Below, piece after piece: positions 1 through 8,403 of a stretch of DNA of 64,000 bases (position 1 is its first letter; each line of letters starts with the position of its first letter). This stretch comes from Psychrobacter vallis. GTDB taxonomy: Bacteria; Pseudomonadota; Gammaproteobacteria; Pseudomonadales; Moraxellaceae. The stretch is from positions 62,001 to 126,000 of the forward strand of contig NZ_CAJHBU010000004.1 of NCBI RefSeq assembly GCF_904846715.1, written 5' to 3'. The notes beneath the pieces were generated by a model, which was not told where the DNA came from, did no database searches, and saw only the letters and a list, made by a program, of their open reading frames with translations. The translations under genes were made by a program, and so were the position numbers.

Positions 1-494
1 CCTTCATCGACGTTCGCGCCGCTGGTGACTTCAATCTTATCGACGTAACCTGAGTCGCCGCGGTACAAGCGGTAGGCTTCACGGATTGATAGCAGTTGGT
101 CTGCGTGCTCTTCGTTATCTACCGTACAAATATGCGGTGAGTTTTCATCGTCCGCATCAATCGCCTTAAAGTGATAAGTCTTTTGCGTGACACGGTTATT
201 ACCAAACGTGACCTTGGTGCCACCTTTGCGGCGTAGCAAACATTGGATCGTCTCACCATTTTTATTAGCCGCGTCTGCCACATTGGTCACTCGCTTGGCA
301 GCGGCTTCTAGTTTATCCGTCGCTTTTTCTTTCGCTTCAGCCGCAGCAAGTTTTTCTTCTAGCTCTTCGATACGTTTTTGTTGCTCGTCCGCTTTTTTGC
401 TTTCTTCTGCGCTCTGCTTAATCGCATCATCAGCCTGTTTTTTAGTGGCAAGCGCTTTGTCATCAGCTTGCTTGTCTGTCTTGTCGTCAGCCAT
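1..494 (-). CDS. Phage protein with coiled-coil N-terminus, 3' end cut by window edge
   Basis: The minus-strand frame is open from an ATG at 494 to the window edge (164 codons seen) and lies downstream of the capsid genes, so it is probably a virion or assembly protein. The first ~75 residues are rich in Lys, Ala, Glu and Asp with a heptad-like pattern (RIEELEEKLAAAEAKE) and should form a coiled coil. The part after it has a compact fold signature with the motif QKTYHFKAID. An ATG at 500 is also in frame, but AGGA is 9 bases from the ATG at 494 and only 3 from the one at 500, so 494 is preferred. I do not recognise the family. Confidence 0.7.
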   Translation of the reverse strand, partial: MADDKTDKQADDKALATKKQADDAIKQSAEESKKADEQQKRIEELEEKLAAAEAKEKATDKLEAAAKRVTNVADAANKNGETIQCLLRRKGGTKVTFGNNRVTQKTYHFKAIDADDENSPHICTVDNEEHADQLLSIREAYRLYRGDSGYVDKIEVTSGANVDE

Positions 495-531
495 GGTCAT
501 GGATCCTGTTCAATAATAAGTAGATGAAATG

Positions 532-561
532 AAAAAGCTCATAACGATTAACGCTATGAGC
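532..561 (-). terminator. Rho-independent terminator downstream of the 150-aa capsid-region gene
   Basis: On the minus strand, GCTCATA (555-561) pairs perfectly with TATGAGC (537-543) and is followed by five T. It separates the 150-aa gene from the coiled-coil gene. Confidence 0.65.
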
Positions 562-584
562 CTTATTACTTACTGATAGATGGT

Positions 585-1037
585 TTACTCGTCGTTGTTG
601 GCATGACGGTAGTAAGGCGTCACATGAATGACCGCATCTTTTGGAATCGTGCCAGCGACTTTGAACTCAATAGCGATAGTCGTTGGAAGGTCATTCACTT
701 TTACTAAGCGACCTTCAATGACGTTATCAGCAACCTTGAACCACTTAGCGACTGCCAAGCTTGCACCGGTTAAGAACTTACCAGTGATTGCCGTCTCTTC
801 TTGGTTCATCGTACCAACGTCAGCGCTCATCGTGCCACCAAGGGCACTACATACCACTTCAACGTGCAAGATAGCAGCACGTTCAGGGAGTTTTGCGAGT
901 AATAGGAAATCACCGATTGCCACGGTAGTTGCTGCCGCGAACTTATAGGTAATGGTTGGTGCGTTAATCACACCACTAATCATTGAGCTTTGGATTTGCG
1001 TGTTATGCAAATAGCGCTCAGACTGGAACTTAGCCAT
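585..1037 (-). CDS. Phage structural protein next to the major capsid gene
   Basis: 150 aa, directly downstream of the N4-gp56-type capsid gene on the same strand. The sequence alternates beta-like segments with short hydrophobic stretches (TVAIGDFLLLAKLPERAAILHVEVV, shown here only as a description of residues ~37-61) and ends with a predicted strand-rich part. A small protein after the capsid gene in this type of phage is often a head decoration or cement protein, which is an inference from position only. The ATG at 1037 is preceded by an AAAGGA-like site. A terminator lies on each side, so it may be its own transcript or be read through by antitermination. Confidence 0.75.
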   Translation of the reverse strand: MAKFQSERYLHNTQIQSSMISGVINAPTITYKFAAATTVAIGDFLLLAKLPERAAILHVEVVCSALGGTMSADVGTMNQEETAITGKFLTGASLAVAKWFKVADNVIEGRLVKVNDLPTTIAIEFKVAGTIPKDAVIHVTPYYRHANNDE

Positions 1038-1084
1038 CGTCTTTTGTCCTTTTATAAAGATACTGTATAAAAAATTGGGTAAAT

Positions 1085-1116
1085 AAAAAGCAAGCTGGCA
1101 TGACCAACTTGCTTTT
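1085..1116 (-). terminator. Terminator after the major capsid gene
   Basis: AAAAGCAAG (1086-1094) and CTTGCTTTT (1108-1116) form a perfect 9-bp stem. The minus-strand copy ends in a T-rich run just after the capsid stop codon. Confidence 0.65.
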
Positions 1117-1132
1117 AAGTTAAGCGCTTAGA

Positions 1133-2263
1133 TTAAGTGCGTGACTTACTGACCCCGGTATAGACTGCCATAGAGTTGACGACCTTGCCGTCGAACGCTG
1201 GTAGCTTAGTGCCATATACCATGCCAGCAGAGATACCGACTTGATTGCCGTAATCTTTTTCTGTCTCTTCCCAGTTAGCACGCATGTTCTTATCACTTGC
1301 GCTACCAAAGGCGACCACAGCGGCTTGACGGCCCATGAATACACCGGTATGCGCCTTCACGTTATTACCAGCACCAAAGTCGTTATAGGTCACAACACTA
1401 TTCACTTCTTTAATGTGAGTCTTGTTGTACTCGCCAGCTGAGCCTTTGAAGATATGGTTTTGATAACCGTTAGCAGCAGCAGCGGCTTTTTGGATATCGA
1501 GCCAGCCACCAACACCAGTGTCTTTACGCAAGTCGTGAATCTGCTCAGGCGATAGCGTCAGCATGTAATACTCTTCTGCCGACTCTTCTAATGGCTCCAT
1601 ACGGAACTCGCCATCTGCTTTACCGCCGCGCTTAGCCTTCAAGATAAGCTCGTCGATGGTATCAAGCGACATGGTATCGGTAGTCGTCATGCTTGCTTTA
1701 GACGTTGCTGAACCACCATAGACGATACTGTCTGCATCGTACTGAGTGTAATCCATGGTGCCACGGATAGGCGCTGTTGCACCTAGCGGAATGTACAAGT
1801 CTTTTGCATGACCACGACCACCGCCCAATGTTGTCATTACCACATCATCAAAATGGTTGGCGTGCCAGCGCTCAAGCTTGACCTTGGCGATTGCTCGCAA
1901 ATCATTGATGGTACGCTTCTGGTTCATCTTGCCACCAGGCGTCACACCGTGACGAACTTGGTTGATTTTAACTTCGTCCGTGAACGCAGTTAAATCTTCC
2001 TCGTTGCCCTCTAACACGTCATCGCCATAAGTACCGCGACCTTTAAGCTGGACGAACATATCGAATGATACGTTATCACCAGCACCGCTTTCCAAGTCGT
2101 TGATAACACCGATAGGCGCGTTCGCCATTTGACCGGCTTTACCGATGAGTTTGGTTGACGCCATCAGCTTACTACCGTAAAAAGACTTTACGAAAGCTGC
2201 ACCGAATAACGCGCCTGCCCATTTTTTGACAGCCTGGCTGTCATTAATCTTAGTCTGTGCCAT
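1133..2263 (-). CDS. Major capsid protein, N4-gp56 family
   Basis: 376 aa. It forms the icosahedral shell of the virion. The sequence matches the N4-gp56 major capsid family (DUF4043 type). It has an N-terminal stretch of short Ala/Gly-rich segments, the conserved region around RGTYGDDVLEGNEEDL (residues ~75-90), then GVTPGGKMNQKRTI (~106-119), and a C-terminal half with MGRQAAVVAFG and EKDYGNQVGISAGMVYG. The length is usual for the family. It sits after a portal and an acidic scaffold-like gene, the normal morphogenesis order. The start at 2263 follows an AAGGAG site. Family assignment is from recognition of the sequence pattern; no search was run. Confidence 0.88.
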   Translation of the reverse strand: MAQTKINDSQAVKKWAGALFGAAFVKSFYGSKLMASTKLIGKAGQMANAPIGVINDLESGAGDNVSFDMFVQLKGRGTYGDDVLEGNEEDLTAFTDEVKINQVRHGVTPGGKMNQKRTINDLRAIAKVKLERWHANHFDDVVMTTLGGGRGHAKDLYIPLGATAPIRGTMDYTQYDADSIVYGGSATSKASMTTTDTMSLDTIDELILKAKRGGKADGEFRMEPLEESAEEYYMLTLSPEQIHDLRKDTGVGGWLDIQKAAAAANGYQNHIFKGSAGEYNKTHIKEVNSVVTYNDFGAGNNVKAHTGVFMGRQAAVVAFGSASDKNMRANWEETEKDYGNQVGISAGMVYGTKLPAFDGKVVNSMAVYTGVSKSRT

Positions 2264-2267
2264 GATA

Positions 2268-2471
2268 TTAGTCTCCTTTAGTCAGACTATTTTTGGTATC
2301 ACAGCACGTATGCGCTTGCTCACCCGTTAAAAAACTCACATCGCTATCGTGACCAGTTATCACTTTAAGTCTTGGTGATCGCCCACTCTTGCTTTCAACA
2401 ACAATGGTACAAGGGCCAGTGACTTCGATAACATCGCCTATGCGACAATCACGATAGCGTATTTTATTCAT
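2268..2471 (-). CDS. Small phage protein between scaffold and capsid genes
   Basis: 67 aa with an N-terminal half that looks like a small beta-barrel (GDVIEVTGPCTIVVESKSG) and a C-terminus with two adjacent cysteines. It sits 4 bases from the capsid start and 14 bases from the scaffold stop, so it is in the same transcript. I do not recognise a family. The tight spacing and phage-like codon use support a real gene. Confidence 0.6.
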   Translation of the reverse strand: MNKIRYRDCRIGDVIEVTGPCTIVVESKSGRSPRLKVITGHDSDVSFLTGEQAHTCCDTKNSLTKGD

Positions 2472-2485
2472 AAATAAGTATTAGC

Positions 2486-3385
2486 CTATTGTGCTAAGTA
2501 TTCGTTTTGCTGTGCTTCACTCATGTCTGAGATTGCACGCTCTAATGCTGGACCATCAAGTTTATCTAAGTGACCAAACTTGTTGCCATCATTACTGTTC
2601 GCTACGACGGCTGGCATGTTTGATATGCTTGGCATCGTCTCAGGATCAGACTTAATCGCTTTATCGACCGGCTTGTCTTGCGTGCCAGCATTAGGCAATG
2701 TCATGTAAGAAGATACTGCAAGGCGTGCTTTATCGAGTAGCACATCAAACGGCGTGCCAGGCGGCATACTTTGCGCGATAACGCCAAGCTGTTGATCCAA
2801 TGCGGCAAACTCAGGGCTGCCTTCAACGAATGATTTATTCTCAGGTCGAGCCATAAAGCCAGTGACTGCTTTAGAGAAGTCTGTCTGAAACTGCTCTTGC
2901 TTACTTGTTTCGCGTTCTGCAATCGCATCTTCTTTAGTGACAAGCTCAGCTTCACGCGCTTCAATGCGTTTAAGATCGCGGTCAATGCGTGTCTTGGCAG
3001 TGTTGTAAGCGCCATCCATGATATCGCCGTTGTCGTATTGCTCGCCCAATGCATTAAGCTCAGCAAGTTTGGTATCATACTCATCGTCAATAGCGGCACG
3101 TTTATCTGCTACTGTGGCGTCGGCTTTCCAGTCGTCTTGATTAGCAGCAGTATCGTCATCAGCGCTGTTAGGCGCAGGTTCGTCGGCTGTATCATCATTG
3201 CCAGCATCTTCATCTTGCTCATCATCATCACCTTCGTCCGCATTGATGGCTGAAATCTCGTCATCGGTCAAGCCAGCAAAATCAAAGTCTTCATCGAGCG
3301 AGTCGTCAGTATCTTCTACCGCATCGGCTGGCAAGTCTAAGTCTGTGGTATCGACTTCAAAGTCGTCGGTCATATCATCTGGCAT
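2486..3385 (-). CDS. Putative capsid scaffolding protein
   Basis: 299 aa, between portal and capsid genes, the usual place of a scaffold gene. The first ~100 residues are extremely acidic (Asp/Glu runs such as DEDFDFAGLTDDE and DEGDDDEQDEDAG). The middle (~105-170) is a predicted helix or coiled coil (LKRIEAREAELVTKEDAIAE), and the C-terminus is short and helical. An acidic, helical protein without a catalytic motif in this position guides capsid assembly and is absent from the mature particle in related phages. Function is inferred from composition and position. Confidence 0.7.
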   Translation of the reverse strand: MPDDMTDDFEVDTTDLDLPADAVEDTDDSLDEDFDFAGLTDDEISAINADEGDDDEQDEDAGNDDTADEPAPNSADDDTAANQDDWKADATVADKRAAIDDEYDTKLAELNALGEQYDNGDIMDGAYNTAKTRIDRDLKRIEAREAELVTKEDAIAERETSKQEQFQTDFSKAVTGFMARPENKSFVEGSPEFAALDQQLGVIAQSMPPGTPFDVLLDKARLAVSSYMTLPNAGTQDKPVDKAIKSDPETMPSISNMPAVVANSNDGNKFGHLDKLDGPALERAISDMSEAQQNEYLAQ

Positions 3386-3386
3386 C

Positions 3387-3497
3387 TTATTGATCCTTAT
3401 GGATTGGGTTGTTTTTCTTGCGGCGCTTGGTATAAGTCACGAGCGCAATATCTAATAATATTAAAACGACTTCAAATAACTTTGACTTCTTGCTCAT
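3387..3497 (-). CDS. Tiny membrane protein overlapping the portal stop
   Basis: 36 aa starting MSKKSKLFEVVLILL. The ATG at 3497-3495 overlaps the portal TGA (3496-3494) as ATGA, which suggests translational coupling. It has one hydrophobic segment (residues ~8-21) followed by a basic tail (TKRRKKNN), as in a one-pass membrane peptide. The stop lies just before the scaffold ATG. No family is recognised. The ATGA junction and exact fit between genes are the main support. Confidence 0.5.
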   Translation of the reverse strand: MSKKSKLFEVVLILLDIALVTYTKRRKKNNPIHKDQ

Positions 3498-5884
3498 GCG
3501 TCCGGTTCTCCTGACTGCTGTCCCATGACTTGCTCCATCATCAAGGCTTCTTCCTCACTCATTGGCGGTTGTCTGTCCTCGCCAGCCTGCGCTTCACCTT
3601 CTGGCATTGCTGGTTGTTCTTGCGTTGGCATAGGTGGCTGCTCTTGCTGCGGCTGTGCTGGCACGCCTGTTTGCATTGGCACTGGTGCTTGCTCAACTGG
3701 TTGACCTTGTGCTTCTAACTGCTCAGCATTAGCTTGTGTTGGCTGCGTACCATTCATGATGTTATCCATATTGTTGATAAGGTCGTCAGCAATATTAGAG
3801 AGATTAGCGTTAGCGGTGACAATTCCAGCGGCTTCAAGATACTTGACCAATGCTTCAGCTTGCGCACGACGGGCATTGGCTTTCTCACGCTCGCCTTCGC
3901 GGTTGTACTGATTGGCACGCGAGTTATCAAGGTTGATTGAGCTGCGCTGTTTGGCAATCTCAAGCTCGAACGCTTGTTCTTGCATCGCTTGTTGCTTCGC
4001 TTGTTCTTGTTGCTGTGCTTCTTCACGCGCTTTCTTAGCATCTTCGTTCTCATCAATCGGTGGCAGATTGGCAGCTTCACGTAACTTGCTAGACAAGCGC
4101 TCTTTATTCGGCAAGTCTTGTAGGTCAATCGCCATTTCAATAAAGGCAATCGATAACGACGGATCACCGGTGGCTTGGGTCATCTGTGCTGATACATTCA
4201 TTAGCTGCTCAGACAATGCTTGGCGCATGGTCTGTCTGTAGTCACGTTCTGATATCACAAAGTCCGCTTGTGTGGCGGTTATGTCAGTCTCAGGTGTGGC
4301 ATTCAATACTACAAAATCCTTCTCATTAGGGTTCTTGATATCGCTTGTGACACGGAACTGCATTTCACGATTGATATACTGCTCGCACAATGACAGTACA
4401 AGCTCACCTTCAATCTGGTGTGCCAGTTGATGGTTGTCTATGATGGGCGTGGTAATGACCGTTCCTTGCTCTTGCAAGGATTGAATAGCGATACCTGATA
4501 AGGCGCTGTTGCCCATGCCTCGGTTTTCACTGGTCACGCCGCTAATCTGTTTTAAATACGCACTATCCATTTCAGCGAACTGCGCATGCGGTCCTGCCAG
4601 CGATTGATTGTCGCGTATCTCAAACTGCTTACCGCGCTTAATCTCAATATAGCCATTGACCTTGGCGACCTGCTTGATTGCCTCGTCCTTATCTACTACT
4701 GCATCTTCCTCTGCAATCACCTGACGGGTTGCCATCAGGTAGAGTGCTTGGTTTTTGCGCTGATTAAGGTCTGACTGAGGATCAACAATTTGACGAACGA
4801 CGCCATAAGGTGACTTGGTTGTTTTGTCAATGAAGGCTAAGCGGCGGACAAACGGATAGCGGTTGTGCTTATAGATTGATTTGCCATGATACAAAACCGT
4901 TGTGGCTGTATAGATAGCCATGTACATTTGCTCGCGCACTGTCTCGCGCTTCTTAGCACCTTCCTCTAATGCCAGTAAATGCTTTTCGTTTTTACTGTTA
5001 AAGATTTGCCCAGTCAATCCACCAGCATTAGCCAATAGCTCAACGCGCTCAGTCTTGCGGTACCACATTTCCCACACGCGAACTGCACGACGGGTTGATG
5101 AGTAGTGACCGCCCGTGATACTCATGCTGCCTGAACGAACGACGTTAATAGCAGTATCGCTACATCCACTTGAGCGACGTGAGTTGCTGTATAAGTTATT
5201 ACCGTCATCGCCTGTCTGATCAAACTTCAAATCATCATCAAGCTCTTGATACTCGCCAGCGTCCTGCTCAATATCAGCTTTCTTTTTCGGGAACCACTGC
5301 TCAAGCGTTTCAATGTCGATAATCTTAGACGCCCATAAATAGCGTGAGTCCGATAAATCTGCTTTGACTGACTGACCATCGACCAATATGTTCTGCCAGT
5401 TTTCGTAGTTAAGCTGAATCATCAGCTCGCCATCTTCGTTTGGCTCGACGCTAACCCGTGTCCAGCCTTCGCCGGTCTTAACGCAATCCTCAAACGCTGT
5501 ACTGCGCTGCCACTTGGCTTTATTGATATCGTCAATGTACTTAATGAGCTTGGTCTTTAGTTGGGCTGGCTCGACATCATCCTGTGTGCGCGGTAGTACA
5601 TTCCAATCACTACGTGCGCGGCGCTCGCTACCGATAATCCAATCGACCGCTGGCTTGATCTCGTTATACGTGCGCGGCTTTTGATTGCGCTCTGCATAAA
5701 CCTGCTTTTCTTCATCGCTGAATTGATGACCGTCATAGAATCGCTCGTCACGTGCGCGTAGTGCGCGGCCTTCCGCTTGTGCTTCGCGCTCGTACTCATA
5801 CATATCATGCGCCCACACAAGAAACTTGCCATCTGGCGTCGTCTTAAAGTCGTCATCTAGTCCGTGTGTCGCTTGATTGCTCAT
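3494..5884 (-). CDS. Portal protein, P22-like
   Basis: 796 aa. It forms the dodecameric ring at the capsid vertex through which DNA is packaged and the tail attaches. The N-terminal ~500 residues fit the P22-type portal family: RDERFYDGHQFSDEE (~44-58), YNEIKPAVDWIIGSERRAR (~73-91) and IDPQSDLNQRKNQALYLMA-like region (~365-385). The C-terminus, past residue ~620, is a long helical tail rich in Gln, Glu and Ala (QQQEQAKQQAMQEQAFELE), then a Pro/Gln/Met-rich end. The P22 portal also has a long C-terminal helical barrel. The start overlaps the stop of the upstream 145-aa gene (ATGA). Confidence 0.85.
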   Translation of the reverse strand: MSNQATHGLDDDFKTTPDGKFLVWAHDMYEYEREAQAEGRALRARDERFYDGHQFSDEEKQVYAERNQKPRTYNEIKPAVDWIIGSERRARSDWNVLPRTQDDVEPAQLKTKLIKYIDDINKAKWQRSTAFEDCVKTGEGWTRVSVEPNEDGELMIQLNYENWQNILVDGQSVKADLSDSRYLWASKIIDIETLEQWFPKKKADIEQDAGEYQELDDDLKFDQTGDDGNNLYSNSRRSSGCSDTAINVVRSGSMSITGGHYSSTRRAVRVWEMWYRKTERVELLANAGGLTGQIFNSKNEKHLLALEEGAKKRETVREQMYMAIYTATTVLYHGKSIYKHNRYPFVRRLAFIDKTTKSPYGVVRQIVDPQSDLNQRKNQALYLMATRQVIAEEDAVVDKDEAIKQVAKVNGYIEIKRGKQFEIRDNQSLAGPHAQFAEMDSAYLKQISGVTSENRGMGNSALSGIAIQSLQEQGTVITTPIIDNHQLAHQIEGELVLSLCEQYINREMQFRVTSDIKNPNEKDFVVLNATPETDITATQADFVISERDYRQTMRQALSEQLMNVSAQMTQATGDPSLSIAFIEMAIDLQDLPNKERLSSKLREAANLPPIDENEDAKKAREEAQQQEQAKQQAMQEQAFELEIAKQRSSINLDNSRANQYNREGEREKANARRAQAEALVKYLEAAGIVTANANLSNIADDLINNMDNIMNGTQPTQANAEQLEAQGQPVEQAPVPMQTGVPAQPQQEQPPMPTQEQPAMPEGEAQAGEDRQPPMSEEEALMMEQVMGQQSGEPDA

Positions 5885-6318
5885 GAGTTGGCGATATCCA
5901 TTAATCCAGTGGTAAAGGTTTCTTCGCCTTCAAAGTATTTGTCTAGCGCCTTACGGTTTAAATCTTCACCTTCAGGCTTGTGCATGACCAGCTGATCGAT
6001 GTTCTCAAGTAAGCAGTCCATGACGATATGCTTATCGCGGTCTGTTGAATGACCGTTCCATAAGTATTGAGCACAATCTTCTGCCGTGTCTGAGAGGAAC
6101 TGACCGTCTTTGTCGCGTAACTGGTACGCCTGATTGCGACGTACAGCGATATAAGACTTACCAATGCCAAACGCACGACGACAAAGTATCAATGCCGCAT
6201 CATTGGCGGTTGCGCCCTCGTCTGCTTCAAAGAATACGTTTGAGACAAACGCCTGCAAGCCATAGCCTTTTTTAACATTGGCTGGGGCTGGCACGCCGTA
6301 TCGTATGGTTAGTGACAT
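5881..6318 (-). CDS. Phage protein upstream of portal, function unknown
   Basis: 145 aa. It begins at an ATG sharing one base with the stop of the 53-aa gene (TAATG) and ends with an ATGA overlap into the portal gene, so the three are translationally linked. The sequence has conserved-looking blocks (RRAFGIGKSYIAVRRNQAYQ at ~48-67 and DCAQYLWNGHSTD at ~82-94) and is soluble. I do not recognise the family. Position between terminase and portal suggests a packaging or head-assembly role, but that is inference. Confidence 0.7.
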   Translation of the reverse strand: MSLTIRYGVPAPANVKKGYGLQAFVSNVFFEADEGATANDAALILCRRAFGIGKSYIAVRRNQAYQLRDKDGQFLSDTAEDCAQYLWNGHSTDRDKHIVMDCLLENIDQLVMHKPEGEDLNRKALDKYFEGEETFTTGLMDIANS

Positions 6319-6479
6319 TATTTCGCCTTCTTCTTTTTATTCAAATGTGTGTGACTTGCCAGCTCTCTCGCCTCACTGCTACCCATAGCGCCTCGCTTGC
6401 GTAGCGTGTCAGCGTAGTAATCGCGCATTACTGGGTTGCGTGAGTCAATGTAGGCTTTATACATCTGCTTGTTAGTCAT
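6318..6479 (-). CDS. Small basic phage protein, 53 aa
   Basis: ATG at 6479 preceded by GGAAG at 7 bases. It ends TAA at 6320-6318, overlapping the next ATG. The 53-aa product begins MTNKQMYKAYIDSRNP and ends in a lysine run (NKKKKAK), so it is strongly basic and may bind nucleic acid. The junction and good ribosome binding site support translation. Family unknown. Confidence 0.55.
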   Translation of the reverse strand: MTNKQMYKAYIDSRNPVMRDYYADTLRKRGAMGSSEARELASHTHLNKKKKAK

Positions 6480-6497
6480 GCTTATTCTTCCCACAAA

Positions 6498-6523
6498 AAA
6501 ACCACCTGCATGAGGTGGTTTTT
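6498..6523 (-). terminator. Terminator between Gp49-like and 53-aa genes
   Basis: ACCACCT (6501-6507) and AGGTGGT (6513-6519) form a perfect stem with A-run and T-run on the two sides. On the minus strand it ends with seven T. It lies inside the late gene cluster, so read-through or Q-type antitermination would be needed for portal and capsid expression. Confidence 0.75.
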
Positions 6524-6537
6524 AATGTTTGGTGTTA

Positions 6538-6885
6538 TTACGACAAGTAAGAGCGCTTGCACTCACTACACGTGGCGTTATCTTCGTAACTATTACCTTC
6601 TTTCGCTTTGCTGGCAAGTTCAGCACGATAGCGATCATTAGCCAGCAAGTAACCTTCAAGCGGCCATAATGCGTTTACAGCTTTCTTACGTGCAATTTCT
6701 CGCCCTAACTCTTCATTGTAATTAGCTGGATCAACACATGCTGATTCGCCAGTGACCGAAAACCCACACGGCAATGTGATTGTGCAATGCGTCAACGTGC
6801 CAGCTAAGTGGTTGTATTCTGTGTGACCGCTATCTGCTAATGCGATTAATGCTTCTAGTGTTACTTTGTTCGGTAAGTCTGACAT
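6538..6885 (-). CDS. Gp49-like protein (phage N4 Gp49 / Sf6 gene 66 family)
   Basis: 115 aa. The centre has the family signature: CTITLPCGFSVTGESACVD (~33-51), then NYNEELGREIARKKAVNALWPLEGYLLA (~53-80; only described). This family, N4 Gp49/Sf6 gene 66, has no firm function; it is common in tailed phages. A C-terminal pair CSECKRSYLS adds a CxxC that may bind zinc. It lies 16 bases downstream of the terminase large gene and just before a terminator. Family assignment is by motif recognition. Confidence 0.75.
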   Translation of the reverse strand: MSDLPNKVTLEALIALADSGHTEYNHLAGTLTHCTITLPCGFSVTGESACVDPANYNEELGREIARKKAVNALWPLEGYLLANDRYRAELASKAKEGNSYEDNATCSECKRSYLS

Positions 6886-6900
6886 ATCTTCGTCCTTTAA

Positions 6901-8403
6901 TTAAATAACCGTTGTATTATTCTTAATCTTCTTACCGCCATGTCTCGGCTTAACCTGAGCGAATCTAAGCATCATCACACCGTAGCGTGTGGCATCCATC
7001 AAGTCATCGTATAACTTCTTGATCTTGCCTTTGTCACGATGATAGGTGCGGCGTTCGTCCTGCCACTCAGTACAATCATGGAACACTAGCAATCTACCGG
7101 TCTCCATACGTGTGAGTATGTCCATCAAGCCAGCCTCAACGCCGTTGCTGCCATCATCATGCGTCGCGTTCTCATCGAGCATGTTGACGCCTTCGTCGCG
7201 GTACTGCTCTGACAGTGTTAAGCCGCTGCCTTTGTCATGCTGATAACCATCATGCGGCCATGCAACCGGCTGCCATGATCCGTTATCGTTAAAGTGTGGC
7301 GCGTGCTCGCGTGGTGTGCGCTCACGTGCTGAGTATTCATCCGTGACATAAACAATATCGTTGTCTCTGTCCCATGCCAGCGTAACGCACGTTGTTGGGT
7401 GATCCCACCCAAAGTCCATACCTTTGATTTGTGGCCAGTGTTCTGGTATATCAAAACGATCAACGATGATTTCATCTTCATCAATCGGATATATCAAGCC
7501 ACTACCAGCGTAAGGTATGCCTTCCATCCGCGCTTTGTGCTCATGCTTAGGGAATAACGCGAGATAGTTTGCTTTATCATCGTCTGATAAATGCGGTGCG
7601 TCGTTCCAAGTCGCGCGCGTAACACTGGTAATTCCCTCATCGGCTTTCTCAATGAAGTTCTTGACCATCGGTGTTACGCCCATCAGCGGCGTAAACGTAA
7701 TGTAAATTAGACCGCGTGTCGTTGCTGTACGCGTCAAACACTCGGTGTAAACCTCTTCGGGCGGCTCTTCATCCAGATGGATGTAGTGCATTGCCGTCCC
7801 TTCAAAGCTTCCTCGTCCTTGTTGATACGACTTCAGGCCAATGTATGACCAACCACCGCTGGCATGTTTGACCTTGACTGTATCGATTAAGTCAGCGACG
7901 CCAGACTTCCACCTGATTGACTTCTGATCAATCAAGTGGATAGGGATAATGCCGCTACCGTCTACCGTCTTTTTCTTACCGCCATCCTTGAATACGACAT
8001 TACCAAACAATTCAACTTGCAGAATATCGCGTGTCGTTTCATTCGTCTTGCCAGCAATCCAGCCTTTCGTTGGATGATCAAAGCGTCTGCCTTCCCACCA
8101 GTCCGGATAAAGACCAGTAGCGTGCAACGTGTCTTCATACGTGCCAGCAATCGTTTTGCCAACTCGGTTACCAGCCATGAAAAGCCGCGAACCGTAGAAC
8201 AAGCCATCTTTGAAGAACGATAAGTGCTTCGTGTAACCATGCCGGGCAAAGTCGCCAGTATCGGGGAAGTAGCTGTATAGCTTGTATTCTTCACGCTTCT
8301 GACGCTCTTTAAGTATTGCGATGAGCTTAATTTTATTTTGTGTACTTAGGTGTGGTAGATAACTCTCAAGACTTTCTTCTGATAAGTTTAAGAAGTTGCT
8401 CAT
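6901..8403 (-). CDS. Terminase large subunit
   Basis: 500 aa. It is the ATP-driven motor and nuclease that cuts and packages phage DNA into the prohead. The Walker A variant AGNRVGKT lies at ~77-84, a Walker B-like stretch MHYIHLDEEPPEE at ~190-202, and ATPase coupling motif region FTPLMG at ~230. In the C-terminal nuclease (RNase H-like) domain, IKGMDFGWDHPTT at ~320-332 carries the first metal-binding Asp. This arrangement resembles P22-type gp2 terminases, agreeing with the P22-like portal. The gene overlaps the small subunit gene by 38 bases. Confidence 0.9.
   Translation of the reverse strand: MSNFLNLSEESLESYLPHLSTQNKIKLIAILKERQKREEYKLYSYFPDTGDFARHGYTKHLSFFKDGLFYGSRLFMAGNRVGKTIAGTYEDTLHATGLYPDWWEGRRFDHPTKGWIAGKTNETTRDILQVELFGNVVFKDGGKKKTVDGSGIIPIHLIDQKSIRWKSGVADLIDTVKVKHASGGWSYIGLKSYQQGRGSFEGTAMHYIHLDEEPPEEVYTECLTRTATTRGLIYITFTPLMGVTPMVKNFIEKADEGITSVTRATWNDAPHLSDDDKANYLALFPKHEHKARMEGIPYAGSGLIYPIDEDEIIVDRFDIPEHWPQIKGMDFGWDHPTTCVTLAWDRDNDIVYVTDEYSARERTPREHAPHFNDNGSWQPVAWPHDGYQHDKGSGLTLSEQYRDEGVNMLDENATHDDGSNGVEAGLMDILTRMETGRLLVFHDCTEWQDERRTYHRDKGKIKKLYDDLMDATRYGVMMLRFAQVKPRHGGKKIKNNTTVI

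Noticed and set aside
187-516. Plus-strand Ser/Ala-rich frame
   Set aside because: It is the antisense of the coiled-coil phage gene at 1-494.
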